From the NCBI RefSeq assembly GCF_002858715.1, contig NZ_PJZH01000007.1:93740-157739 (forward strand): a stretch of DNA of 64,000 nucleotides, given 5' to 3'. Positions 8,464-17,848 of the stretch are shown in pieces. The notes under the pieces were generated by a model. It saw only the letters and a list, made by a program, of their open reading frames with translations. It made no database searches and had not been told where the DNA came from. The position numbers and the translations under genes were made by a program. This DNA comes from Chimaeribacter coloradensis. GTDB lineage: Bacteria > Pseudomonadota > Gammaproteobacteria > Enterobacterales > Enterobacteriaceae. The stretch's first letter is position 1, and each line of letters begins with the position of its first letter.

Positions 8464-9933
8464 TTACTCCGCCGCGTGGTTCGCTTCGTGCGCCTGTTGC
8501 TCGGCTTTCACCTCTTCCGCGCGTTTGCGCAGGCCGAACCAGCCCAGCGTCAGCAGGAGGATCAGCACCGGAATGGTGGCCACGGTGTAGGTGCCGTTCG
8601 GGTAGTCAAACGCCATCAGCACCAGCACGCCCAGCAGGAACGCCAGCGTCAGCCAGGAGGTGAACGGCGCGCCCGGCATCTTGAAGGAGACATCCTTGGC
8701 ATGGCCCTCTTTCACCGCTTTGCGGAACTTCATCTGGCAGACCACGATAAACGCCCAGGAGCTGAGGATACCCAGCGACGCCACGTTCAGGACGATCTCA
8801 AACACCTGCGACGGCACGTAGTAGTTCAGCACCACGCCCACCACATAGACCGCGGCGGTAACCAGGATACCGGCATACGGCACCTGCTGGCTGCTCATGC
8901 GGGACATCAGCTTCGGCGCGGAGCCGCCCATCGACAGCGACCGCAGGATGCGCCCGGTGGAGTAGAGGCCGGAGTTCAGGCTGGAGAGCGCCGCGGTGAG
9001 CACCACGATGTTCATGATGCTGCCGATGTACGGCACGCCCAGCTTGCTGAAGAAGGTCACGAACGGGCTCTGGCCCGCCTGGTAGGCGTTCCACGGCAGC
9101 AGGCAGACCAGCAGCGTGATGGAGCCGACGTAGAACAGGGCGATACGCCAGATCACGCTGTTAATCGCTTTCGGCAGCACTTTTTCCGGCTCTTTGGTTT
9201 CACCGGCGGCGGTGCCGACCAGCTCAACCGCGGCAAAGGCGAACACCACGCCCTGTATCAGCACCAGCGCCGGCAGCAGCCCGTGCGGGAACAGCCCGCC
9301 GTTATCGGAGATCAGGTGCAGGCCGGTGGCGTTGCCGTCCAGCGGCTTGCCGCTGCCGAGGAACACCACACCGACGATCAGGAACAGCGCAATCGCCGCC
9401 ACTTTGATCAGGGCGAACCAGAACTCCATCTCGGCGAACCACTTCACGCCAATCATGTTCATGGTGACCACAATCGCCAGCGCGCCGAGGGCAAACACCC
9501 ACTGCGGCACATCCGCAAACCCGCCCCAGTAGTGCATATAGAGCGCCACGGCGGTGATGTCGACGATGCCGGTCATCGCCCAGTTCAGGAAGTACATCCA
9601 GCCGGCGACGTAGGAGGCTTTCTCCCCCAGGAACTCGCGGGCATAAGAGACGAAGCTGCCGCTGGTGGGGCGGTGCAGCACCAGCTCACCCAGCGCGCGC
9701 AGGATGAAGAAGGAGAACAGCCCGCACACCGCATAGACCAGCGCCAGCGCCGGGCCGGCCATCTGTAAGCGCGCGCCTGCGCCGAGGAACAGCCCGGTGC
9801 CGATAGAGCCGCCGATGGCGATCATCTGAACCTGGCGGTTACCCATTCCTTTGTGATACCCGGCTTCGTGAGAGTCCAGCCAGCGGCGCTTCGCGGCACG
9901 GCGCGTACTCTCGGATTTCTTATGTGATTTCAT
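8464..9933 (-). CDS. ansP: L-asparagine permease
   Basis: Inner-membrane amino-acid/proton symporter of the APC superfamily (AAT group), with 12 predicted membrane helices. It has 489 aa. The match to E. coli AnsP is close over the whole length, for example AIGGSIGTGLFLGAGARLQM, HYWGGFADVPQWVFALGAL and KLGVPYIGSIMNIVVLTAALSSLNSGLY. The frame is open to 9984, but the ATG at 9933 has AGGA 5 bp upstream and gives a family-like N-terminus (MKSHKKSEST, then AAKRRWLDSHEAGYHKGMGN), so it is preferred. It is convergent with the unknown gene pair on its left. Confidence 0.93.
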   Translation of the reverse strand: MKSHKKSESTRRAAKRRWLDSHEAGYHKGMGNRQVQMIAIGGSIGTGLFLGAGARLQMAGPALALVYAVCGLFSFFILRALGELVLHRPTSGSFVSYAREFLGEKASYVAGWMYFLNWAMTGIVDITAVALYMHYWGGFADVPQWVFALGALAIVVTMNMIGVKWFAEMEFWFALIKVAAIALFLIVGVVFLGSGKPLDGNATGLHLISDNGGLFPHGLLPALVLIQGVVFAFAAVELVGTAAGETKEPEKVLPKAINSVIWRIALFYVGSITLLVCLLPWNAYQAGQSPFVTFFSKLGVPYIGSIMNIVVLTAALSSLNSGLYSTGRILRSLSMGGSAPKLMSRMSSQQVPYAGILVTAAVYVVGVVLNYYVPSQVFEIVLNVASLGILSSWAFIVVCQMKFRKAVKEGHAKDVSFKMPGAPFTSWLTLAFLLGVLVLMAFDYPNGTYTVATIPVLILLLTLGWFGLRKRAEEVKAEQQAHEANHAAE

Positions 9934-10318
9934 TGATATCCTAATTTCCTGTCTGCCGGCGCGTGCCCCGGCCCCGCCAGGCAACCGTTTGCCGATGGGA
10001 GGGGGAACCGCGCCCGTTCTCTAACGCTTAGTTATTAAGGTGATTGGTTATTAAGGTGATTTTTTGTCGCTGATCACGACCTGGTAACACGGCGGTGAAT
10101 GCTACCTTTTCTGATGAAAGGAGGCAAAAAATCTCATGCAGAAATCGTGATTATTTATGTAACGGCCTGCCGCGGTGTGAAACCGGTCACGGTAAGTTAA
10201 AAAAGTGCCGGGCGCACATCGCCTCGCAAATCAGTCACCTTGTGCCATGCTTAAGGGTAAGCATAAAAATTGCCGGGCGGAAAACAGGCCGTGCCGGACC
10301 ATGACAAAGGAGAGTTAA
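9934..10318. promoter_or_regulatory. Intergenic region ansP/ygiW with a 15-bp tandem repeat
   Basis: This is the shared upstream region of the divergent ansP and ygiW-like genes, with no credible gene. GTTATTAAGGTGATT occurs twice, at 10031-10045 and 10047-10061, offset 16 bp, about 100 bp upstream of ansP. A 7-bp inverted repeat ATGCTTA/TAAGCAT lies at 10247-10264. A strong AGGAGG at about 10119 is followed only by very short reading frames. The repeats are operator candidates; no regulator can be named. Confidence 0.5.
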
Positions 10319-10714
10319 ATGAAAAAGTTAACGATTGCTGCGCTGCTGACCGTGATGACCCTGCCCGCCTTCGCCGAAGACAACGGCGGCTTTAAGGCTG
10401 ACGAGCCGGCACCGCCGCCGCACAAACAGGACGCCGGTATCCGCGGTTCTGAAGATGCCCGCGGGGCCACCGTCGAGCTGGCCCGCACCATGCGCCAGGA
10501 CGCCTGGGTGACGCTGGAAGGCCATATCATCAAGAAAACCGGCAAGGATCAGTTCGAGTTCCGCGACAAAACCGGCACCGTAGGGATCACCGTCGGTGCC
10601 AACCGCTGGAACGGCGATGAAGTCACCCCAGAGGATCTGGTGATGATCAGCGGCCGCGTGAAGCATGAAGGGAAGCAGACGCATGTGGTGGTAGAGCACC
10701 TGCTGAAACAGTAA
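10319..10714 (+). CDS. ygiW: Periplasmic YgiW/YdeI-family OB-fold stress protein
   Basis: Small secreted protein of 131 aa with a Sec signal peptide (residues 1-19, MKKLTIAALL...PAFA, cleavage before EDNGG). A low-complexity Pro/Lys linker and a bacterial OB-fold (BOF) domain follow: DAWVTLEGHIIKKTGKDQFEF, GTVGITVGANRW and LVMISGRVKHEG. In enterobacteria these proteins support tolerance of cationic peptides, peroxide and metals, and can bind ligands in the periplasm (VisP). An AAAGGAGAG ribosome site is 7 bp before the ATG. It is a single gene here, without the qseBC genes that follow it in E. coli. Another family member such as YdeI is possible. Confidence 0.87.
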   Translation: MKKLTIAALLTVMTLPAFAEDNGGFKADEPAPPPHKQDAGIRGSEDARGATVELARTMRQDAWVTLEGHIIKKTGKDQFEFRDKTGTVGITVGANRWNGDEVTPEDLVMISGRVKHEGKQTHVVVEHLLKQ

Positions 10715-10732
10715 GCCAGCCAGGTTGATTAA

Positions 10733-10760
10733 CGGGCGCGGGTGTGTAACCCGCGCCCGT
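10733..10760. terminator. Hairpin terminator between convergent genes
   Basis: CGGGCGCGGGT, 5-nt loop, then ACCCGCGCCCG form a perfect 11-bp stem between the convergent ygiW-like gene and aer. There is little T-run, so termination could be bidirectional and partly Rho-assisted. Confidence 0.7.
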
Positions 10761-10777
10761 CTGCCCGCCAGAACGGC

Positions 10778-12322
10778 TTACCTGAACACCTTCAGCGCCA
10801 TCCCTAATCTTCCCACCTGGTGCTTCATCCGCGTCGCCGAGACCGCACTCTCCTGCACCTGCTCGGCGTTCTGCTGGGTGATGCGCTCCAGCTCCTTCAC
10901 CGCCTTGCCGACCTCCGACAACCCGGTGCCCTGCTCAGCAGTGGCCGCGCTGATGCGCGCGATCAGCGCGGTGACGTTGCTGACCTGGCGCACAATGTCG
11001 TCCATCGTCGTCCCGGCGTCATGCACCTGACCGGAGCCGGAGAGCACTTTATTGACGCTGGCGTCGATCAGGCTCTTGATCTCACTGGCGGCGGTGGCGC
11101 TGCGCTGCGCCAGCCCGCGCACCTCCCCGGCCACCACGGCAAAGCCCTTGCCCTGCTCACCGGCGCGCGCGGCTTCCACTGCGGCATTCAGCGCCAGGAT
11201 ATTGGTCTGAAACGCGATGCTGTCGATCACGCTGGTAATGGTGCCGATTTTCTTCGAGCTGATGGCGATCTCATCCATCATCCGCACGATCTCCTCCATC
11301 GACTCGCCCCCCTTCTCCGCCGCCGAGCTGGCCGCGCTGGAGAGCTGGTTGGCCTCGGCCGCGGTGGCGGTGTTGCTCTGCACCGTCGCCGTCATCTGGT
11401 TCATGGTGGCGGAGGTCTGCTCCACGTTGGCGGCGGTCTGGTCAGTGCGGCGGCTCAGCTCCTCATTGCCCTGCGCCAGCACATCACTGGCGCGGCTCAC
11501 CGTCATCACCTGGTTGCTGACGTCATCCACCAGCCAGCGGAACATCACCCCCAGCTGCCCCACGGCGCGCAACGTCATGCCGATCTCATCCACCCGGTCG
11601 AGGTGGTCCACCCGGTAACTCGCCCCGGTCGCCACATCCTTCGCCTGACGGCACACCTGCGCCAGCGGCCGGGCGATCTGCGCATCCAGCCAGGCGGCAG
11701 AGAGCGCCAGCAGCAGCGCCATCCCGGCGGTGAAGCCGCCCAGCGCCGGGCCCCCCAGCCCCAGCGCCGACGCCCCGGCCACGCTCAGCGGCAACAGGGC
11801 CAGCAGCGGCGCGAAAAGCCTGGCACGCAGCGACATGGTTTTCAGCAGAGAACGCCAGCGGCCGGGGCCGGTCGCCAGCAGCACCCCTTTATGCAGGCGG
11901 CGGTTCTTCAGTGTGCCGTCGCGCATCTTCTGGTAGAGCGCCGAGGCGGCTTCCACCTCCTGATCCGTGGGCTTGATGCGCACCGACATATACCCCAGCA
12001 ATTTACCGTTACGGATCACCGGGTTTACATTGGCGCGCACCCAGTAGTGGTCGCCGTTCTTGCAGCGGTTTTTGACCAGCCCGGTCCACGGCTCGCCCTG
12101 TTTGAGGGTGGCCCACATATCCGCAAACGCCTCGGCCGGCATATCGGGGTGGCGCACCAGATTGTGCGGCGCGCCGGTCAGCTCCTCCGCGCTGAATCCG
12201 CTGATCTCAATAAAGGCGTCATTGGCATACAGGATGCGGCTGTCGAGATCGGTGGTGGACATGAGCGTCGCATCATCGGGAAAATTAAAGGGTTGCTGGG
12301 TAACCGGCTGATTATTGCGCAT
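10778..12322 (-). CDS. aer: Aerotaxis receptor (PAS-HAMP-MCP)
   Basis: Redox/energy sensor that directs swimming through CheA/CheW. It has 514 aa. The N-terminal PAS domain (~15-120) carries the Aer FAD-pocket segments [10 protein letters not shown] and [11 protein letters not shown] with the conserved tryptophans. A hydrophobic membrane hairpin lies at ~172-218, followed by HAMP, and the MCP signalling hairpin contains [33 protein letters not shown]. There is no periplasmic sensor domain, as expected for Aer. The C-terminus lacks the NWETF CheR-docking pentapeptide. It is preceded by a near-perfect sigma-28 promoter at 12387-12413. Confidence 0.95.
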   Translation of the reverse strand: MRNNQPVTQQPFNFPDDATLMSTTDLDSRILYANDAFIEISGFSAEELTGAPHNLVRHPDMPAEAFADMWATLKQGEPWTGLVKNRCKNGDHYWVRANVNPVIRNGKLLGYMSVRIKPTDQEVEAASALYQKMRDGTLKNRRLHKGVLLATGPGRWRSLLKTMSLRARLFAPLLALLPLSVAGASALGLGGPALGGFTAGMALLLALSAAWLDAQIARPLAQVCRQAKDVATGASYRVDHLDRVDEIGMTLRAVGQLGVMFRWLVDDVSNQVMTVSRASDVLAQGNEELSRRTDQTAANVEQTSATMNQMTATVQSNTATAAEANQLSSAASSAAEKGGESMEEIVRMMDEIAISSKKIGTITSVIDSIAFQTNILALNAAVEAARAGEQGKGFAVVAGEVRGLAQRSATAASEIKSLIDASVNKVLSGSGQVHDAGTTMDDIVRQVSNVTALIARISAATAEQGTGLSEVGKAVKELERITQQNAEQVQESAVSATRMKHQVGRLGMALKVFR

Positions 12323-12386
12323 GGTGAATTCCTGATCTCTATTTCACAGAATGAAGCGGGCGAATTTCCTTAATAAAACAGCTTGG

Positions 12387-12413
12387 TTTTCGGCAAAGGG
12401 CATAAAAACTTTA
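12387..12413 (-). promoter_or_regulatory. Sigma-28 (FliA) flagellar-class promoter of aer
   Basis: On the minus strand TAAAGTTT is followed by exactly 11 bases and then GCCGAAAA. The enterobacterial FliA consensus is TAAAGTTT-N11-GCCGATAA, so 15 of 16 bases match with the right spacing. It ends 64 bp before the aer start codon, which places aer in the late flagellar/chemotaxis regulon. Confidence 0.88.
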
Positions 12414-12890
12414 GGGATAAAAAAGCCGGTTTTTGATAAACCGGTTTATAAAAATAATGTGCGAAAATTTTTTAAATAAACACTTTCTCCTTAAAAATCT
12501 GCATTTTCCTATTTATCAATAGGTTATTCCACGCCCTGTCAAAAACCAGATAAATCATTAAATATCATTAATTTAAAATGATCCATGTTTCGCGCGGGCA
12601 GAGCTTTCCTGCGCGAATGGCACAACGTTACGGCAAGATAAAAAGCAAGGCAGATGTTGGTATGGCGATAAATGAAACAGCAGGTAGGCCATTATTTTTT
12701 CCGGCAGCTTAGACTTTTCCCGAAAAAGATCACGGGCGGGATAATTACCCGCCGGACATTGTTTTTAAATATGCGGATAAAAAGACGGCGTATGAAAAGT
12801 CTACGGTTAGAGGCAGAAAGTAAAGGAAATATCGAATAAATTTCCTGCGAAAGTGAGGGAGAGGCAGATTAGTTAACTCCGCCTTCCCTT
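12414..12890. other. AT-rich non-coding stretch between aer and CRISPR array 1
   Basis: No credible gene. The base composition is clearly lower in GC than in the flanks. It holds an inverted repeat AAGCCGGTTT/AAACCGGTTT (12423-12447) and a GGCGGG/CCCGCC stem (12735-12753) followed by GGACATTG and a T-run, which could be a terminator for minus-strand transcripts of array 1 or for an unseen small RNA. Confidence 0.5.
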
Positions 12891-13284
12891 TGGAGCAAAT
12901 CCCTGGGTGTGAGGAAGTGGCCAGCCGCTAAGCTCCGCCAACCCCTGCGAGGAAACACCCCCACGTGCGTGGGGAAGAGTTCATCAGGTTCCTGATCTGG
13001 CGATCAGACAAAGAAACACCCCCACGTGCGTGGGGAAGAGTGCTGATGCCGTTCCATCTGCCCGAACCGGGCGGAAACACCCCCACGTGCGTGGGGAAGA
13101 GTCGAAATCTGTCCAAAAACGACCCGTCGCCCGGGAAACACCCCCACGTGCGTGGGGAAGAGGGGGAGCGCAAAACCCACGCGGGAATAAAGCTGGAAAC
13201 ACCCCCACGTGCGTGGGGAAGAGACCCCAATCATGCAAGGGCGCTATTATTGTGTAGAAACACCCCCACGTGCGTGGGGAAGAG
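12891..13284 (-). CRISPR. CRISPR array 1, type I-E: 6 intact repeats plus one decayed terminal repeat
   Basis: Intact 28-bp repeats start at 12952, 13013, 13074, 13135, 13196 and 13257, with five 33-bp spacers (period 61). On the plus strand each repeat is GAAACACCCCCAC, GTGC, GTGGGGAAGAG. A decayed copy at about 12891-12919 matches at roughly 17 of 28 positions and marks the old (trailer) end. On the minus strand each repeat forms a 6-bp stem CCCCAC/GTGGGG with loop GCAC, followed by GTGTTTC plus one spacer base: exactly the 8-nt crRNA handle of type I-E. Transcription is therefore inferred from the minus strand, leader at 13285 onward. There are no mutations among the six intact repeats. 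Confidence 0.97.
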
Positions 13285-13754
13285 ACCAATATTATGTAGT
13301 GAATCTATAAAAAAATACATCATCTTGTGTTTCCCCACTTTATTCACGCCATCTATAAATTAATAACCCATAAAATTAACCTTCACTAAAAATAAACAGG
13401 AAAATACCCCTCACCTTTCTTTATTTGAAAAAAGGCTATTCATTTCCCCTATCTGAAGATGGTAGTTTTCACACCAGAAAAAAAGCAGCTCGCCTTCTCC
13501 CTGCGCCACATTACCCCCCTCTTTTCCAGATTAACTGGAAGTGTTTCACTAATATTTATTACAATAAAAACAACAAGATAAAAACTATTAACAGAGAGAG
13601 TTATCCAGAAAAAGAGAACTCCATTTTATTTATGCGACGGATAGATTCATTAAATACATACGGCAAACGGATAAATTGTTGTGTGATCTTATTAACAGAA
13701 CATCTGATTATTGAATCTAATATTTATAGCCACGTTTTCTGGCGTAAAAATCGT
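13285..13754. promoter_or_regulatory. AT-rich leader of array 1 and divergent cas3 upstream region
   Basis: About 470 bp of markedly AT-rich sequence between array 1 and cas3. The first ~22 bp after the array (starting ACCAATATTATG) resemble the same position beside array 2 (ACCACTATCCTATG), about 16 of 22 identical, as expected for a leader-proximal anchor. The rest must hold the minus-strand array promoter and the plus-strand cas promoter. Long AT-rich tracts upstream of type I-E cas operons are silenced by H-NS and activated by LeuO in E. coli; that may apply here but no LeuO site was identified. The frame of cas3 stays open back to 13425, but that extension is AT-rich and not Cas3-like. 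Confidence 0.7.
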
Positions 13755-16376
13755 ATGCGTCCTCCAAAAAACATTACCTCTGATTTACCCGGCATTCCCT
13801 ACCGTCAGTGCCCGGCTAAAACCTGGCAGCGACAAGACAACAAGATTGTGCTGGGCCAGGATGTATTTACCCATTGCTTAATTGTCGGGCATATTGCCCG
13901 CCGCCTGATCGCCCTGTTTCCCGTTGCACTGCGCCGGGTGTTATTTCCGTCCGGCAGTGCGCTGAGTGCCGCCAGCCATGATGTCGGAAAAGTCTCCCCC
14001 ACCTTTGCCGAAAAACTGCTGCGCGCCCTGGGTGACTACCTCCCCAATACGCACCCGGCGCTCCGGCATAGTAATCCGTCACTGGAGGCCCAGTGGGGCG
14101 GCCATGCCGGTGTCAGCCAGCTGACGTTGGCCGCGCTGCGTGTGCCGCCTTATGTCGCGGAAATCGCCGGGCAGCATCATGGCTTTTCGCCCCCGGTGGC
14201 CCATTATCACGCAGCACAGCCGGTGTTTGGCGGAGAAACCTGGCAGGCAGAACGGGCCGCCCTTCTGGCAGCATTGCAACAGGAGATGCAGGAGCCGTGG
14301 CCGGCACTGAACCCGGCGCAGGCCAGGGCGCTCGCCGGGCTGACAACCGTGGCGGACTGGATCGGCTCCGGTAAGGCGTTTGACGATCCGGCCCAACCCT
14401 GGGAGCCGAAAATCGAACCGGCCCTGGCGGCGGCCGGTTTTATGCCGTTTCACCTGAAGCCCGGCCTGAGCTTTGCGCAGATCTTTGGTTTTGCCCCCCA
14501 CCCGGCCCAGCAACAACTGGTTGCCGGCCTTGACGGCCCAGGGGTTTATCTGCTGGAAGCCCCGATGGGAATGGGCAAAACAGAAGCAGCCCTGTATGCC
14601 GCCTATACCGCCCTTCAGGCCGGATACGCGACAGGCATCTACTTTGCCCTGCCGACACAGCTGACCTCCAACAAGATTTACGAGCGGTTCACCCCCTTTC
14701 TGAACGCTATCCTGGCTGAAGAGGGCCCCAACCGGCGGGCGTTGTTACTGCATAGCCAGGCGTGGCTGGCCCACACCGCCCTGGGTGAGGAGGGGGAACC
14801 GGGGCAGAGCTGGTTTGATCAAAGCAAGCGCGGCCTGCTGGCCCCGTTTGCCGTGGGGACGCTTGATCAGGCCCTGATGGCGGCCATGCATGTCAAACAT
14901 GGGTTTGTGCGGGCGTTCGGGCTGGCCGGCAAAGTCGTTATTCTTGATGAAGTCCATACCTATGACGCCTACACCGGCACGATCATGGACGCATTGGTTG
15001 CGCTGCTGAAGGCGCTGCACTGCACGGTGATTGTGCTCAGCGCCACCCTCAGCAACGCACGGCGGGCAGCCTTGCTGGGGCAGCCGGTGTGCGGCGACCG
15101 TGCTGCGGCACACAGCCGCTCTCCGTCTTCTCTCCCTTATCCGCTTATCAGCGCGCTGTCTGCCAACGGGCTGAATGAGGTGCCGCTGACGCCGCCCCCT
15201 TCCCATCGCGTCGCGCTCGCCTGGTGCCGCGAAGCCGAGGCACGGGAGGAGGCGCTGCGACGGGCGAAGGCGGGGCAACAGGTCTTGTGGATTGAAAACA
15301 GCGTCGCGGATGCGCAGACCTGCTTTTTGGATCTGGCAGCCCGTGCAGCCGCAGAGGGCGTGGCCTGTGGTTTGCTGCATTCACGCTATACCGCCGCCGA
15401 CCGGCAGCAGCGGGAGGCGGAATGGGTCACGCTGTTCGGCAAAACCGGCCATACCCGCCGCGGCCTTCAGGGGCGAATCCTGTTCGGCAGCCCGGTACTT
15501 GAGCAGTCGCTGGATTGTGATGCTGACTTTTTAATCACCCGGTTCTGCCCGACCGATATGCTGTTACAGCGTTTAGGGCGCTTATGGCGGCACCGGGAGA
15601 CACCACGCCCGGCAGAGGCCCGTTGCGAGGCCTGGATTATCGCCCCTGACCTGCACGCAGCCTGTGAAAACCCCGCCCTGTTCGGCCGCAGCCGGTCTGT
15701 TTACAGCCCTTATGTGCTCTGCCGCAGCCTTGAGGTGTGGTCAGCCCGTACCCACCTCACGCTGCCTGAGGATATCCGCCCGTTGATTGAAGCCACCTAT
15801 TCCCCCCGGCCGGAGCAGGGGGCGATGCGGAAATGGCTTCACCAGCTGGATCACGGTGTGCGCGGGCAGCGCGGGCGGCTGGCCCTGCAACAACTGGCGC
15901 GCCTCTCCCTCTCGTTTGACGGCATCACCCTGCCGGAACACAAAGCCGCAACCCGCTACAGCGAAACCGAAAGCGCGGATCTGCTGCTCTTGCGCCAGAT
16001 CCGTTTTCTGCCGGGGCAGCACGCCACGCAGCTCACCCTGCTGGATGGCCGGGTGCTGCACCTTCCCCACCGGCGTTCTGCACTTAATCCGCCGGAATGG
16101 CGCGCCCTGGCCGCAACGCTGGCGCAACAGGTCGTCCGGGTGCCGGCACATCAGGCCCCCGCTGCCCTGCCCCGTCGCCTGCTGGCGGAGGCCGGTTTCC
16201 ATCACTGTTTCTCTCTGGGCGATCCCGCTCAGGATGAGGCGCTGCTGCGGGTCGCGCGGGTCAACCCGGACGGCAGTATGCAGGGCTGGCAGTGCGACAG
16301 CCTGAATGAGCGTTACCGGCTGGATTACTCCCTCCCTCTTGGCTTTCGTGCCAGAGAATATAAGGAAATGTCATGA
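13755..16376 (+). CDS. cas3: CRISPR-associated helicase/nuclease Cas3 (type I-E)
   Basis: Effector nuclease-helicase recruited by Cascade to unwind and degrade target DNA. It has 873 aa from the ATG at 13755, close to the 888 aa of E. coli Cas3. The HD nuclease motif SHDVGK is at ~74-79. Helicase motifs follow: Walker A APMGMGKTE (~270), DEVH (~397), SAT within VLSATLS (~430) and motif VI QRLGRLWRH. The start at 13755 puts the HD motif at the same distance as in E. coli; the longer open frame from 13425 is rejected. It overlaps cas8e by 4 bp (ATGA), starting an eight-gene operon. Confidence 0.95.
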   Translation: MRPPKNITSDLPGIPYRQCPAKTWQRQDNKIVLGQDVFTHCLIVGHIARRLIALFPVALRRVLFPSGSALSAASHDVGKVSPTFAEKLLRALGDYLPNTHPALRHSNPSLEAQWGGHAGVSQLTLAALRVPPYVAEIAGQHHGFSPPVAHYHAAQPVFGGETWQAERAALLAALQQEMQEPWPALNPAQARALAGLTTVADWIGSGKAFDDPAQPWEPKIEPALAAAGFMPFHLKPGLSFAQIFGFAPHPAQQQLVAGLDGPGVYLLEAPMGMGKTEAALYAAYTALQAGYATGIYFALPTQLTSNKIYERFTPFLNAILAEEGPNRRALLLHSQAWLAHTALGEEGEPGQSWFDQSKRGLLAPFAVGTLDQALMAAMHVKHGFVRAFGLAGKVVILDEVHTYDAYTGTIMDALVALLKALHCTVIVLSATLSNARRAALLGQPVCGDRAAAHSRSPSSLPYPLISALSANGLNEVPLTPPPSHRVALAWCREAEAREEALRRAKAGQQVLWIENSVADAQTCFLDLAARAAAEGVACGLLHSRYTAADRQQREAEWVTLFGKTGHTRRGLQGRILFGSPVLEQSLDCDADFLITRFCPTDMLLQRLGRLWRHRETPRPAEARCEAWIIAPDLHAACENPALFGRSRSVYSPYVLCRSLEVWSARTHLTLPEDIRPLIEATYSPRPEQGAMRKWLHQLDHGVRGQRGRLALQQLARLSLSFDGITLPEHKAATRYSETESADLLLLRQIRFLPGQHATQLTLLDGRVLHLPHRRSALNPPEWRALAATLAQQVVRVPAHQAPAALPRRLLAEAGFHHCFSLGDPAQDEALLRVARVNPDGSMQGWQCDSLNERYRLDYSLPLGFRAREYKEMS

Positions 16377-17848
16377 GCTCTTTTAACCTGATTGACCACC
16401 CCTGGCTGCCCGTGGCGGACGGGCCGGACATCTCGCTGCGTGAGCTGTTCAGCACCCCCGGCTACCGGATGTTGGGCGGCACGCCGCCGCAAAAAATCGC
16501 ATTGATGAAATGTTTGCAGGCCATCGCCCAGGCCGCGGCCACACCGGAAAGCGAGGCGCAATGGCAGGCGGGCGGCTGGCAGGCGATGCAGGCGCAGTGC
16601 CTCGTCTATCTGGAGCGCTGGCATGACCGTTTTGACCTCTATGGCGAACGGCCTTTTTTGCAGATGCCCGCCATCAGCGCCGCCAAAATCCGGCCGTATG
16701 GCGCGGTTATCCCTGAGATCGCAACCGGCAACACCTCTGTGCTCAGCCAGTGGCAGGTGGAAAAACCGTTGAGTGACGCCCAGAAAGCGCTGCTGCTGCT
16801 CACCCAGATGGGCGGCGCGCTCGGCGGGAAAAAAGCCGATAACAGCGTGGTGCTGACGCCCGGTTACCCGGGGAAAACCAAAGAGAACGGCAATATCTCC
16901 AGCGGCGGCCCCGGCCCGGCAGTCGCTTCTCGCGGCCTGCTGCACAGCCTGGTGCTGGGTGAGCATTTGCTGCAAACCCTGTGGCTGAACCTGTTTACGC
17001 CCTCTGCCGTGCAGGCAATGTTTCCCGGCGGCATCGGCACCCCACCCTGGGAGCAGATGCCGGCAGGGGAAGATTGCCTGGTGGCGCAACAGCTGAAACA
17101 GACCCTGATGGGCCGCCTGGTGCCGCTTAACCGTTTCTGCCTGCTGACAGAGACAGGGTTGCACTATTCGGAAGGGATCCTCCACGCCAACTATGCCGAC
17201 GGCGTCTGGGATCCTACCGTGGCGGTCGATAACCAGGGCAAAAAGCCCCGCGCGATCTGGGCCGATCCGGAGAGGCGCCCGTGGCGGCAGCTCACCGCCC
17301 TGCTCAGCTTTATGGGCCAGGCCCGGCGCGTCACCTGCCTGCAACTTCAGGTGGCCGTGCCGCGCGCCCTGTGCCACACCACAACGTTTGCCATCTGGAG
17401 CGGTGGGTTGCGCGTCAGCAGCAATGCCGGGGAGCAGTATCCTACCGGCGGTGATGACATCGTTGACTCACTGGTCTGGCTGAACAGTGCCTGGATCGGT
17501 GAGCAGTGGTTTGAGCAGTTACAGGCGGCATTCCACCAGCTGGAACGCCTGGAAAAAACGTTGTATGCCGCCTGTTGCGGTTATTTCAGAACGCTGAATG
17601 TAGAGGGCAACGCGTTGGCCGCTCAGGCCACCCACCGCTTCTGGCAACAGGCTGAAGCCCTGTTTACCGCGCTGGTCGAGGCCTGCGGCAGCCCCGGCGG
17701 AACCGCCCTGCTTCCGCTTTACCGCCGGCTGTCCGGCCATATCCAGCAGATTTATAACCAATTTTGCCCGGCTGAAAGCGCCCGGCAGCTGGACGCCTGG
17801 GCAAAATGCCGCCCGCGTCTCTTCCTTCAACCTAAGGAGGTTTTATGA
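16373..17848 (+). CDS. casA: Cascade large subunit Cas8e/Cse1 (CasA)
   Basis: Largest Cascade subunit, which recognises the PAM and recruits Cas3. It has 491 aa, the usual size. Family features include the opening FNLIDHPWLPV, LRELF, the segment RWHDRFDLYGERPFLQMP, ALGGKKADNSVV, SRGLLHSLVLGE, and WEQMPAGED, PLNRFCLL. ATGA overlaps join it to cas3 before and cse2 after. Confidence 0.95.
   Translation: MSSFNLIDHPWLPVADGPDISLRELFSTPGYRMLGGTPPQKIALMKCLQAIAQAAATPESEAQWQAGGWQAMQAQCLVYLERWHDRFDLYGERPFLQMPAISAAKIRPYGAVIPEIATGNTSVLSQWQVEKPLSDAQKALLLLTQMGGALGGKKADNSVVLTPGYPGKTKENGNISSGGPGPAVASRGLLHSLVLGEHLLQTLWLNLFTPSAVQAMFPGGIGTPPWEQMPAGEDCLVAQQLKQTLMGRLVPLNRFCLLTETGLHYSEGILHANYADGVWDPTVAVDNQGKKPRAIWADPERRPWRQLTALLSFMGQARRVTCLQLQVAVPRALCHTTTFAIWSGGLRVSSNAGEQYPTGGDDIVDSLVWLNSAWIGEQWFEQLQAAFHQLERLEKTLYAACCGYFRTLNVEGNALAAQATHRFWQQAEALFTALVEACGSPGGTALLPLYRRLSGHIQQIYNQFCPAESARQLDAWAKCRPRLFLQPKEVL

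Noticed and set aside
10095..10304. 69-aa open frame in the ansP/ygiW intergenic region
   Set aside because: No good start context, no family resemblance, and it covers likely promoter DNA.
10820..12373. 517-aa open frame antisense to aer
   Set aside because: Also runs through the start region of aer; composition is that of an antisense shadow.
12928..13363. Several open frames across CRISPR array 1 encoding repeated Pro/Arg/Gly peptides
   Set aside because: They are translations of the 61-bp repeat-spacer unit, not genes; they occur in many frames on both strands.
13425..13754. N-terminal extension of Cas3 by 110 residues
   Set aside because: AT-rich and not Cas3-like; starting at 13755 places the HD motif at the family position, and the region is needed as leader/promoter.
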